Assembly: GCA_004570955.1 (NCBI GenBank)
Contig: SPPL01000003.1
Location: 186,001-250,000 of the forward strand
DNA: 64,000 bases
Origin: Jeotgalicoccus nanhaiensis
GTDB lineage: Bacteria; Bacillota; Bacilli; Staphylococcales; Salinicoccaceae
Reading direction: 5' to 3'
The translations under genes and the position numbers were made by a program. The first letter of the stretch is position 1. Every line of letters begins with the position of its first letter. The notes under the pieces are model-generated. The model was given only the letters and a program-made list of their open reading frames with translations. It was not told the origin of the DNA and did not search any database. Of the stretch, positions 8,740-16,563 are shown piece by piece.

Positions 8740-8768
8740 ACTATAGGGCACAGCAGAATTAATGTCAA
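8740..8768 (-). promoter_or_regulatory. SigA-type promoter of the metNIQ leader
   Basis: On the minus strand TTGACA (8763-8768) and TATAGT (8740-8745) are separated by exactly 17 bases. The start point would fall about 25 bases before the riboswitch. The 150 bases between this promoter and the Nudix gene hold nothing else I can support. Confidence 0.85.
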
Positions 8769-8917
8769 CACGGAATCTGAAATTAATTTTAAATGAATTA
8801 CAGAGCATACTGTTTGATACTATTCATAACAAAGTTTATATAGCTGTTTTCATGCGGAACAAAATTATCTCTGTTAATCATTTTACCGTTAATATTAATC
8901 GAGTATATTTCTTCAGT

Positions 8918-9385
8918 TCACAGTTTTTCAAACACAGGCAATTCAATTTTGAAAATATCAGATACTTCGTCATCCATAAATACATAATCAGGTGTGGTAT
9001 TTTCCGGAATTTTATATATAAATACATGGCATAGTTCTCTGTCGATAAAATCATCAATAATAATTTCATCCTGTACTGAACCTGTATAAATTAAATCGTT
9101 TAGTGTAAGACTAATACCTAGTTCTTCTTTAATTTCCCGGACACCATCTTTAACGCTTTCGTCAGAACTTAAATGACCCGCTGCTGTAATATCTAACATA
9201 TTTGCAAAGTTTTTCTTGTCAGGACTTCGAAGCTGAAAGTGGATGAAGATTCTGCCATCTTCTTTACTCAGGAACCAGCAATGAAATGTTTCATGCCAAA
9301 GACCTCTTTTGTGTACTTCAGCCCTTGAAGCTGTCCCTTTTAATGTCCCTTCTGAATCAAATACCTTAAGCAGTTCGTTTTCCAT
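8918..9385 (-). CDS. Nudix hydrolase
   Basis: A 155-residue Nudix-fold protein. The Nudix box is AAGHLSSDESVKDGVREIKEELGI, shown here in parts: the GHLSSDES loop and then REIKEELGI with the metal-binding glutamates. An IDI-like N-terminal segment (HETFHCWFLSKEDGRIFIHFQ) precedes it. The substrate (a nucleoside diphosphate derivative) cannot be predicted. I prefer the ATG at 9385 because it follows a GGGAG site at good spacing. A longer in-frame start would overlap the next gene. It lies 19 bases downstream of the DUF554 gene and is probably cotranscribed with it. Confidence 0.85.
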   Translation of the reverse strand: MENELLKVFDSEGTLKGTASRAEVHKRGLWHETFHCWFLSKEDGRIFIHFQLRSPDKKNFANMLDITAAGHLSSDESVKDGVREIKEELGISLTLNDLIYTGSVQDEIIIDDFIDRELCHVFIYKIPENTTPDYVFMDDEVSDIFKIELPVFEKL

Positions 9386-9404
9386 AGTGCGCCACTCCCA
9401 TAGA

Positions 9405-10139
9405 CTAAAACATCTGTACAAAGAACAAACTGATTGTTTCCCAGTAATACTGAATGACTACGAACAGTACTGCAAATAATATCGCAGGCAGCATATTCGC
9501 AACTCTTATATTCATCAGACCGAGCAGTCTGATTCCAATCGCAATAATCATTACACCGCCGGTGCCTGTAATCGCGATAATAATATCATCCATCAAATCA
9601 GGCTGGATGAAGCGGTTGATTTGAGAGGCTGACAAGGCGATGGCTCCCTGAAACAGAAAGACAGAGATGGCTGAGAACATAATGCCGATACCCATCGTGG
9701 ATGTCAGGAAAATAGCGAGCACACCGTCGATTAAAGCTTTTGTCAGCAGTACGGTGTGATCATTTCTGAGCCCGCTGTCGAGAGCACCGATAATGCTGAC
9801 TGCTCCGACGACATACACTAATGTGGCGGTAACAAAGGCAGCAGCAGCTCCGCCTTCTGTTGCTCCGGTTTTTGTTTCGAGCCAGATGCCGAAGTGATTC
9901 ATTTTATCTTCAATTTCCCATTTTTCACCCAGCATGGAACCAAGAGCCAAGCTCGCAACAACGATAATAAGTATACTGTTGGCTTCTAAGGCCATATCAA
10001 TTCCGATGACGAGTACGGTAATAGACAATGCCTGGAGAATGGTTGATTTCATATTTTCATTAATGTTTCTCCAAAACAAACCGATGAAGCTGCCTAAAAT
10101 AATAGCCAGAGCATCTACGATAGTTCCAAACAGCGCCAT
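9405..10139 (-). CDS. DUF554 family integral membrane protein
   Basis: A 244-residue hydrophobic protein with about seven membrane segments. It matches the YdfK/YqgA (DUF554) pattern: the glycine-rich start TIVDALAIILGSFIGLFWR, LGSMLGEKWEIEDKMNHFG in the loop, VTATLVYVVGAVSIIGALDSG written as VGAVSIIGALDSGL, and GTGGVMIIAIGIRLLGL near the end. The function of the family is unknown. The start at 10139 is supported by GAGGAGG 8 bases upstream; an earlier in-frame ATG sits on the wrong side of that site. It is divergent from the MutS-like gene. Confidence 0.85.
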   Translation of the reverse strand: MALFGTIVDALAIILGSFIGLFWRNINENMKSTILQALSITVLVIGIDMALEANSILIIVVASLALGSMLGEKWEIEDKMNHFGIWLETKTGATEGGAAAAFVTATLVYVVGAVSIIGALDSGLRNDHTVLLTKALIDGVLAIFLTSTMGIGIMFSAISVFLFQGAIALSASQINRFIQPDLMDDIIIAITGTGGVMIIAIGIRLLGLMNIRVANMLPAILFAVLFVVIQYYWETISLFFVQMF

Positions 10140-10210
10140 GTCCAATTCCTCCTCGTCCATAAATATCTAACCTAATATATCACAAGGAACACGGCGGTTA
10201 TATATAAAAT

Positions 10211-10229
10211 CAACTATCCGGAATAGTTG
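10211..10229. promoter_or_regulatory. Perfect 7-bp inverted repeat between divergent genes
   Basis: CAACTAT, a 5-base centre, then ATAGTTG. It lies 70 bases before the DUF554 start and just before the MutS-like gene. It could be an operator, but no regulator gene is next to it. Confidence 0.35.
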
Positions 10230-10250
10230 GACAGTTTATAAATATCTTAT

Positions 10251-11960
10251 TTGATTTATAACTTTGCAGTAATAATTTCGTATATATTTATATTAATGAT
10301 AAAATTATTAATATCTAATCAGAGATCTGAGAGAAAGGTGATTATTATTCAACTGCTCTATCTTTTTATCACTGTAATGATTTTAATTATAATTATTTCC
10401 CTGGTAATAAAAACATATGAGTTCTTTAAACTGAAGAAAGCTGTTAAGACGCTGTGGTACAGGCAGGAAAGACTGAAGACAACTGCAGAATATTATATTC
10501 ATTATCATAACTATTTCGTTAATATTATGGAAAATGAAAATACTGCTGACAGAAATGTTGTGGATGATGAAACTTGGAATGATCTCGATATCAGCGAATT
10601 GATGACGAAGATAAATTATACATTTACAACGATAGGAACGGAGCTTCTCTATGCAGTGCTGCGCAATTCAACAGAAAAGAATGTTATAAATGAAGACTTA
10701 TTGTATAAAATAAAACACGATGCTGGCTTTCGTGAAAAGATATCATACCGCTTAGCCAAGCTTGGGAAATCGGGAAATTCTAACACGAGTAAGTTTATGT
10801 ATGAATTTGTGCCGGTGAAACAATATCATCCGATATTTATACTGTTTTCATTTATGCCGGTTATCGGCGTGTTTTTATTTTTTATCAATCCTTACATATC
10901 TTTACTGACTATCCTTTCAGGATTTGTAATTAATGCTTACTTATCTCATAAACATAAAGGCGGAACCGGGTTTGATTACACAGATATTTTTTATGCTATT
11001 AATATTATTGTTACTGCGGGTAAATTAGATTCGAAATTCAACAGTAAAGGTCTGAAGCGGCTGTCGTTAATGAGTCCTCTTTTTGTTAACGACGACAGCG
11101 CAGGAGAAATGAATATGGCTGTTCAAGCTTTCTCTGCCTTTAAATTAATGTTCTTAGTAGATTATCATTTGTATCATCTGGTCAATCGTACGATTAAGAA
11201 AAACCATGAGCTTTATAAAGAAGGATGGCATTACACAGCTGAGCTCGATCTCCATTACAGCCTGGCAATGTGGAGAGAAACATTGCCGTATTACTCTCTT
11301 CCGGAAAGAGAAGAAGCTTCGTATTTGCAGACTGAAGGGCTATATCACCCGCTTGTAGTGGCTGCTGTAGATAATGATTTGAAGTTTGCGAATGATATTC
11401 TGCTGACGGGCTCAAACGCAGCGGGCAAATCAACATTTATGAAAGCGCTCGGCGTGAATGTTATAACGAGTAACGGACTGAACACTTCCACCAGTGCATT
11501 ATTTAAATATACACCAGGCAAAGTAATATCTTCGATGGAAATCACAGACAGTGTTATCGAAGGAGACAGCTATTTTATCAGTGAAGTGAAAGCATTGAAG
11601 AGGATTGTTGATGAGATTGAGGATTTTGAAGGAAAGGTTTACTGTATTATCGATGAAATATTTAAAGGAACTAATACGGTAGAAAGACTAGCTGCGGGTG
11701 AAGCTCTTTTAAGATATCTGCATGAGAAAGAGAACGTTTATCTGATTGCTGCAACACATGATATGGAACTAACAGATTTACTGAATGGCGAGTTTGATTT
11801 CTATCATTTCAGTGAGGAACTTTTTGATGACGATATCGAATTTGATTACAAACTTAAAGACGGGATTGCAACAAGTTCCAATGCTATTGAATTACTAAGG
11901 TTATACGGATTTCCAGAAAAAGTGTATAAAGAATCGAGGAATAAAGTAGATAACACATAG
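10251..11960 (+). CDS. Membrane-anchored MutS-like ATPase (MutS domain V only)
   Basis: A protein of up to 569 residues. An N-terminal hydrophobic segment (LFITVMILIIIISLVIK) and a central hairpin of two membrane segments (FILFSFMPVIGVFLFFINP and following) precede a C-terminal MutS-type ATPase. Walker A is TGSNAAGKSTFMKALG near residue 388, Walker B is VYCIIDEIFKGTNTVERL near residue 465, and the ATHDMEL histidine follows. The DNA-mismatch and connector domains of true MutS are absent. The start is unsure. The TTG at 10251 has no clear ribosome site, and a GTG at 10338 after GAGAGAAAG would give a shorter protein. The last codons and the stop overlap a 35-bp palindromic repeat. The role is unknown. 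Confidence 0.75.
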   Translation: MIYNFAVIISYIFILMIKLLISNQRSERKVIIIQLLYLFITVMILIIIISLVIKTYEFFKLKKAVKTLWYRQERLKTTAEYYIHYHNYFVNIMENENTADRNVVDDETWNDLDISELMTKINYTFTTIGTELLYAVLRNSTEKNVINEDLLYKIKHDAGFREKISYRLAKLGKSGNSNTSKFMYEFVPVKQYHPIFILFSFMPVIGVFLFFINPYISLLTILSGFVINAYLSHKHKGGTGFDYTDIFYAINIIVTAGKLDSKFNSKGLKRLSLMSPLFVNDDSAGEMNMAVQAFSAFKLMFLVDYHLYHLVNRTIKKNHELYKEGWHYTAELDLHYSLAMWRETLPYYSLPEREEASYLQTEGLYHPLVVAAVDNDLKFANDILLTGSNAAGKSTFMKALGVNVITSNGLNTSTSALFKYTPGKVISSMEITDSVIEGDSYFISEVKALKRIVDEIEDFEGKVYCIIDEIFKGTNTVERLAAGEALLRYLHEKENVYLIAATHDMELTDLLNGEFDFYHFSEELFDDDIEFDYKLKDGIATSSNAIELLRLYGFPEKVYKESRNKVDNT

Positions 11961-11985
11961 CGTTACAAAATAACGCTATGTGTTA
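11951..11985. repeat. 35-bp double-palindrome repeat, copy 1
   Basis: Two 15-bp near-palindromes, TAACACATAGCGTTA and TAACGCTATGTGTTA, are separated by CAAAA. The two arms are perfect inverted copies of each other, so the whole can also fold as one 15-bp hairpin. It overlaps the last codons and TAG stop of the MutS-like gene. Related copies lie at 21114-21148 and 31111-31145, and a single arm at 45956-45970. Confidence 0.8.
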
Positions 11986-12062
11986 TAAAAGCTCTATGAT
12001 GGGGTTTTAACCTTATTTTATCCTGAAATCCTAACGCAAAGTATAAAAAGAGTTTTAAATAT

Positions 12063-12096
12063 AAAACATCCCAGACTTTTATGTCCGGGATGTTTT
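12063..12096. terminator. Terminator at the end of the Old Yellow Enzyme gene
   Basis: AAAACATCCC pairs with GGGATGTTTT around a partly paired loop, and T-rich flanks occur on both strands. It lies just after the stop of the minus-strand gene and can also serve the MutS-like gene. Confidence 0.8.
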
Positions 12097-12107
12097 TGTG
12101 TCTTATT

Positions 12108-13232
12108 TTATTTCTTCGGCATCGGGTAAAACCCTTTGTCGAGCTGCCCCCATAATAATTCAGGAAGGCCGTATTTATCTTCTCTGTCCCGGTCAAAGTA
12201 TTCAAAGATTTCATCTTCTCTGCCTTCTTCAATTTTACTGATAAAATTGTAATCCAGCAGTAAAACTCTGCCGAGCGCAATTATTTCCATATTCCCTTCT
12301 TCTATTGCACGGAGTGCCTGGTCTGCAGTAAAGACTGAACCGATTCCAATGAGTGGCATCTGGCCGTCGATCCACTGATGAAGTAATTCTATACGTTCAA
12401 TATCCTTATATTTTCCTTCACGTGTCTTAGAATGAACTTCGCTTAGTGAAGCGTGTAAATAATCAATCGGTTTTTCAATCAATTTGCCGATCAGCTCTTT
12501 TGTAGTTTCCATGCGGATGCCGGGAGTTTCTTTTTCTTCAGGTGAGAAACGGTAACCGATGATGAAATCATCTTCAGCATATTTCTCTTTGGCTTTTGTT
12601 ACCGCGTCGACAATCTTCATTGCGAACAGAAAAGGGTCTTCGCCCCACTTGTCAGTACGTTTATTAAAATACGGAGAAACGAACTGATGAATAATATAAT
12701 GGTTGGCACCGTGTATTTCAACGCCGTCAAATCCTGCTTCAGCGGCTCTTCGTGTGGCTTCGCCAAAGGCTTTTATAGTTTCAATGATTTCCTCTTCTGT
12801 AATTTCGCGTACCTCATGCGGTTCTGTTTCATCAAAACTCTGCATCGTAATGGGACTCGGTCCCGCAGAATCAGAGTTCGGTGTTAACCGCGGAATCGCC
12901 TGAGCACCGCCGTGGTGGATTTGAAGAATAGCTTTCGCGCCGTTTTCTTTCATGGCATCTGCAAGACGTGTTAATCCTTCTATATCCGAGTCGCGGACCA
13001 CTGACGGCTGGCCGGGGAATGCTTTCCCAAGGTCCGTTACGTTTGATGCAGCGGAAATAGACAGACCGACGTCTTTAGAACGCAGGCGCATATATTCAAT
13101 CTCAGCATCAGAAATTGTACCGTTATCATGTGAAGAAATGTGTGTCATAGGTCCGAGCGCAAATTTATTCTTTAATTCGACTCCATTTTTAAGTGTCACT
13201 TTCTCAAATAAAGTCTTGTATTTATCGTTCAT
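12108..13232 (-). CDS. NADH-dependent flavin oxidoreductase (Old Yellow Enzyme family)
   Basis: A 374-residue FMN-binding TIM barrel of the OYE family. Visible motifs are KNKFALGPMTHISS at the N-terminus, ILQIHHGGAQAIP, EAGFDGVEIHGANHYIIHQF with the His/Asn pair that binds the substrate carbonyl, SPYFNKRTDKWGED, and IGIGSVFTADQALRAIEEG with the phosphate-binding region. It reduces activated C=C bonds with NAD(P)H. The physiological substrate is unknown. The ATG at 13232 has GGAGG about 11 bases upstream. It lies 88 bases downstream of the UvrA2 gene on the same strand. Confidence 0.88.
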   Translation of the reverse strand: MNDKYKTLFEKVTLKNGVELKNKFALGPMTHISSHDNGTISDAEIEYMRLRSKDVGLSISAASNVTDLGKAFPGQPSVVRDSDIEGLTRLADAMKENGAKAILQIHHGGAQAIPRLTPNSDSAGPSPITMQSFDETEPHEVREITEEEIIETIKAFGEATRRAAEAGFDGVEIHGANHYIIHQFVSPYFNKRTDKWGEDPFLFAMKIVDAVTKAKEKYAEDDFIIGYRFSPEEKETPGIRMETTKELIGKLIEKPIDYLHASLSEVHSKTREGKYKDIERIELLHQWIDGQMPLIGIGSVFTADQALRAIEEGNMEIIALGRVLLLDYNFISKIEEGREDEIFEYFDRDREDKYGLPELLWGQLDKGFYPMPKK

Positions 13233-13320
13233 ATAGATAAAATCCTCCAGTAAGCATTAGTGAGATACTGTTACAGTTTTAAATCTTAACTAAATTAAAA
13301 CTCTTATACTAAGTTTCTGC

Positions 13321-15588
13321 TCAAAAAGATGAATTTTTAATATATCTTTTAAGATGTTCTCTAGTAACTGAATTCTCTACATTTAATAAACCTTCAGGTT
13401 CCCCGCTGTATAGTACTTTACCGCCTCTTAAGCCTGGACCGGGACCAACATCGATAATCCAGTCGGCATGGGTCATCATCGTCAGATTATGTTCAATCAG
13501 AATGACGGTATTCTGCTGATTTATTAATTGTTCAAAACACGACAGCAAGGCTGGAATATCATCTTCATGAAGACCGGTAGTCGGTTCATCGAAAATGAAT
13601 ATTTTATCTTGTGCATCACTGTCTAGATAACGGCTGAGTTTCAAACGCTGAATTTCGCCGCCGGACAATGTGTCGAGCGACTGCCCGAGCGTCATGTATT
13701 GAAGACCTGTTGCTTCTAAATTTTGCAGACGCGATACAACTTTTTCATTATTTTTAAACAAGGAAACAGCTTCTTCCACCGTCAGTGCCAGTACATCGGC
13801 AATGGAGTAGCCGTTTACTGTAGCTTCAAGAACTTCTTTTTTATAACGCGTACCGTTACATACCTCACATATTTGTGAAAAGTCCGCCATAAAGGCCAGT
13901 TCTGTTTTAATAACACCCTTACCGTTGCATTCAGGACATGCACCTTCAGAATTATAGCTGAACATGCTTTTCCTTAAGCCGGTCTGTTTACTGAAAAAGG
14001 TGCGCACTTCGTCAAATAAATCCATATAAGTGAGTAAGTTGGAACGGCTGGTTGCCTGTACTGCTTTTTGATCTATAAATATCGCGTCTTCCGATTTGCC
14101 AAGGCCTGTTTTAATCAGAGTGCTTTTACCTGAACCCGCTACACCGGTTACAACGGACAAGAGATCTGCCGGAATATCGACAGAAACATCTTTTAAATTA
14201 TTTTTAGTGATATTTTTCAGTTTTATAAACGATTCTGCCTGCCGCGGATTTTCTTTCAGCTGATGAGTTCTATTAAGCGCGAGAATGGTCGGCGTATCCG
14301 TCTGCATCAGCTCTTCATACGTGCCGTTAAAGATAATCTCCCCGCCATGCTGACCGGCGCCGGGTCCGATGTCGATAACATGGTCAGCGATATGAATCAC
14401 ATCGGGATCATGTTCGACAATCAGCACCGTATTTCCTTTATCACGGATAGAGCGCATAATTTCATTAATTTTTTCAATATCTTCCGGATGCAGCCCGACA
14501 CTCGGTTCATCAATAATATAAACGAGATCAGTCAACGGACTGTTTAAGTGACGGATCAGCTTGATACGCTGGGACTCTCCGCCTGACAGCGTCGGGGTCT
14601 CCCGATTGAGTGTCAGATAATTTAAACCGATATAAGAGAGAGCTTCCATTTGTTCGAGCAGCGGTTTAACGATAAACTTCGCTTTTTCATCATCTAAATT
14701 TTTCAGGAAAAGAATCGCGTCATCGATTGATAATGCAGTAAAGTCGGCAATACTCGCCCCGTTAATTTTACAGCTCAGCACCTTGTCATTAAGACGCTGA
14801 CCGTGGCAGTCAGGACATTTCTGACTGGTCACGACACGTTCCACATCCGTTAAGAAACGTTTCTTTTCAAAGTTATCATTCAAAAGAAACGAACGTCTGA
14901 AGCGGTGAATCAGCCCTTCAAATTTGGCAGTCCGCGGCCAGTTATCCGGCGGGTTTTTAATTTTTCTCGGTTTTGTATAAAGAAATGTATTCATTTCTTC
15001 TTCTGTATAATCTTTCAGTTTTTTATCATTATCGAACAGGCCGCTGTATAAATAACGCTTGCCCCTCCAGCTGTCCGGTCTGAATGACGGAAATTTAATC
15101 GCATCCTCATTCAGTGACTTGTCGAAATCGAGCAGCTCATTTAAATCAATGTCTTCGACATAACCAAGCCCTTGGCACCGTTCGCACATCCCGCTCGGAT
15201 TATTGAATGAAAAAACGTTAGAATACCCCACAAATGGTGTACCGACACGAGACCATAATAAACGGACGGATGAATATATATCGGAAATTGTTCCGACAGT
15301 AGACCGCGAGTTGCCGCCGAGTTTTTTCTGATTAATGACCATAGCCACCGGAAGATTCTCGATTCTGTCTACATTCGGCTTTTCATACTGGGTCAGCTGA
15401 TGCTGGATGTAGCTCGAATATGTTTCATTCAGGAGACGCTCTGACTCTGCGGCCAGGACGCTGAAAACGAGTGAAGATTTTCCTGAACCTGAACGTCCAG
15501 TAAAGACGGTCAGTTTATGTTTTGGAATATCTACGCTCACATTTTTTAAATTATTCTGGTTTGCACCATGTACGCGTATATACGACAT
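13321..15588 (-). CDS. UvrA paralogue (class II, UvrA2-type ABC ATPase)
   Basis: A 755-residue twin ABC ATPase. The first Walker A is TGRSGSGKSSL near residue 30 and the second is TGVAGSGKSTL near residue 490. There are two LSGGE signatures (TPTLSGGESQRIKL and DTLSGGEIQRLKLS), each followed by a Walker B (IIDEPSVGLH and IFDEPTTGLH). Zinc-module cysteines are in CERCQGLGY, CPDCHGQRL and the CPEC...CEVC pair. It is about 200 residues shorter than housekeeping UvrA, mostly because the UvrB-binding region is absent. UvrA2 proteins are tied to DNA-drug tolerance in some bacteria. The ATG at 15588 follows GAGGTGG; an earlier GTG lies within that site. Confidence 0.9.
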   Translation of the reverse strand: MSYIRVHGANQNNLKNVSVDIPKHKLTVFTGRSGSGKSSLVFSVLAAESERLLNETYSSYIQHQLTQYEKPNVDRIENLPVAMVINQKKLGGNSRSTVGTISDIYSSVRLLWSRVGTPFVGYSNVFSFNNPSGMCERCQGLGYVEDIDLNELLDFDKSLNEDAIKFPSFRPDSWRGKRYLYSGLFDNDKKLKDYTEEEMNTFLYTKPRKIKNPPDNWPRTAKFEGLIHRFRRSFLLNDNFEKKRFLTDVERVVTSQKCPDCHGQRLNDKVLSCKINGASIADFTALSIDDAILFLKNLDDEKAKFIVKPLLEQMEALSYIGLNYLTLNRETPTLSGGESQRIKLIRHLNSPLTDLVYIIDEPSVGLHPEDIEKINEIMRSIRDKGNTVLIVEHDPDVIHIADHVIDIGPGAGQHGGEIIFNGTYEELMQTDTPTILALNRTHQLKENPRQAESFIKLKNITKNNLKDVSVDIPADLLSVVTGVAGSGKSTLIKTGLGKSEDAIFIDQKAVQATSRSNLLTYMDLFDEVRTFFSKQTGLRKSMFSYNSEGACPECNGKGVIKTELAFMADFSQICEVCNGTRYKKEVLEATVNGYSIADVLALTVEEAVSLFKNNEKVVSRLQNLEATGLQYMTLGQSLDTLSGGEIQRLKLSRYLDSDAQDKIFIFDEPTTGLHEDDIPALLSCFEQLINQQNTVILIEHNLTMMTHADWIIDVGPGPGLRGGKVLYSGEPEGLLNVENSVTREHLKRYIKNSSF

Positions 15589-15693
15589 GAAATCCACCTC
15601 TGTCTATAAATTTATCTGTAAGTAAGTACAGTTTAAACAATACCCTGTTCTCCAGGTATGAAATCAGTAAGCCGGTTTTTGTGTTTATTAAAT

Positions 15694-15719
15694 GTTTCCG
15701 GCAGGAGTAATCTGGGAAA
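15694..15719 (+). promoter_or_regulatory. SigB-type promoter of the 24-residue membrane peptide
   Basis: GTTTCC (15694-15699) and GGGAAA (15714-15719) are separated by 14 bases, close to the SigB consensus GTTTAA-N14-GGGTAT. The small gene starts 35 bases downstream. Confidence 0.55.
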
Positions 15720-15753
15720 GTAATTGTTAAGACAATAACAGGGGGCACATAAA

Positions 15754-15828
15754 ATGAGAAATATTATTTATATTATCGGACTGATTGTAGTTATTTTAGC
15801 TGTATTATCATTCCTTGGATTAAGATAA
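15754..15828 (+). CDS. 24-residue single-span membrane peptide
   Basis: The sequence starts MRNIIYIIGLIVVILAV and ends SFLGLR. It is one hydrophobic span with Arg at each end and nothing else. The ATG is preceded by a CAGGGGG ribosome site 8 bases upstream and by a SigB-like promoter, and a strong terminator follows 12 bases after the stop, so it is a complete one-gene transcription unit. Tiny hydrophobic peptides of this kind are often general-stress proteins or subunits that modulate a larger membrane complex. I do not recognise a specific family. It is too short for most gene finders. Confidence 0.7.
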   Translation: MRNIIYIIGLIVVILAVLSFLGLR

Positions 15829-15840
15829 GCAATATAAAAC

Positions 15841-15898
15841 AAAAGCCGCGCATAATTCTCATCTTCATTTGAGATTATGCGCGGTTTTAATTTTTTAA
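15841..15898 (+). terminator. Terminator after the 24-residue peptide
   Basis: A long stem of about 17 bp (core CCGCGCATAAT with ATTATGCGCGG) with small bulges is followed by TTTTAATTTTTT. Confidence 0.85.
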
Positions 15899-15970
15899 CA
15901 CCTGCCGTTCATACTGTGTTCATATTGAAATTTTAGAATATGAGTAAATAGTCATTGAAAGGAAGTTTTT

Positions 15971-16360
15971 ATGAATAATCCGGTTAAACTATTACTTGTA
16001 TTCGCAGGGCTCTTTGGACTAATCGGTTCTGTCATGGGCGCACATATGGCAGGATCAGGATCATATGCATTGAGACCAATTCATGCCCATGTTTTAGTTG
16101 TGGGGTGGCTCAGTTTATTCTCGTGGTCTATTTTTTATAAAGTATTTGAAGTTAAGTATAATGCACTCTCGAAATTTCACGTCTGGTCTGCAATTATCGG
16201 TACGACGGGACTGGTTTTAGGAATGTTCCTGACAAACGTCGTTTCCTTTAATCTCCCCGAAGCAGTTACACTTATCGTTTATATCGGCGGCGGTGTAACC
16301 TTGCTTCTGAGTTTTACAGCATTTTTCGTACAAACAATACTTTATCAGCCTAAAAAATAA
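15971..16360 (+). CDS. Four-span membrane protein with a CcoN-like HxH motif
   Basis: A 129-residue hydrophobic protein with four predicted spans. The second span begins with RPIHAHVLVVGWLSLFSW. This resembles the haem-ligand helix of cbb3-type and NorB-type oxidase subunit I, where paired histidines precede a GW segment. It is far too short to be an oxidase on its own. Similar 130-150-residue proteins are often annotated as cytochrome-oxidase-like, with no proven role. The ribosome site is GAAAGGAAG and a terminator follows directly, so it is monocistronic. A haem-binding or haem-sensing role is a guess. Confidence 0.7.
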   Translation: MNNPVKLLLVFAGLFGLIGSVMGAHMAGSGSYALRPIHAHVLVVGWLSLFSWSIFYKVFEVKYNALSKFHVWSAIIGTTGLVLGMFLTNVVSFNLPEAVTLIVYIGGGVTLLLSFTAFFVQTILYQPKK

Positions 16361-16364
16361 AGAA

Positions 16365-16408
16365 GCGGTTCAAAGTCCTTAAGACAGGATTTTGAACCGC
16401 CTTTTTGT
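16365..16408 (+). terminator. Rho-independent terminator
   Basis: A 10-bp perfect stem (GCGGTTCAAA with TTTGAACCGC) with a 16-base loop is followed by CTTTTTG, directly after the four-span protein gene. Confidence 0.88.
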
Positions 16409-16490
16409 TTATACAAATTTAATTCTGTTTGAATCAATACTCTTTTAATGAGCATGTCTCAGATAAACTTTACAGGGCGTCACATTATAG

Positions 16491-16513
16491 ACATATTTTA
16501 TGGTAAAATGTGT
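16491..16513. promoter_or_regulatory. 10-bp inverted repeat upstream of the ABC exporter operon
   Basis: ACATATTTTA, a 3-base centre, then TAAAATGTGT: nine of ten positions are symmetric. It lies 50 bases before the first gene of the operon, where a repressor site would sit. Confidence 0.4.
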
Positions 16514-16563
16514 ACTAAATATAATATTAGAGTAAATTAACGCAGTATAAAGGAGAAGTTACT

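Noticed and set aside
8762-9034. Open frame of 90 codons on the plus strand
   Set aside because: It runs across the metNIQ promoter and antisense to the Nudix gene, has no ribosome site, and its Asn/Ile/Tyr-rich product looks like chance A/T-rich sequence.
12031-12050. TAACGCAAAG sequence 45 bases after repeat copy 1
   Set aside because: Only the left half of the arm matches and there is no partner arm at the right spacing.
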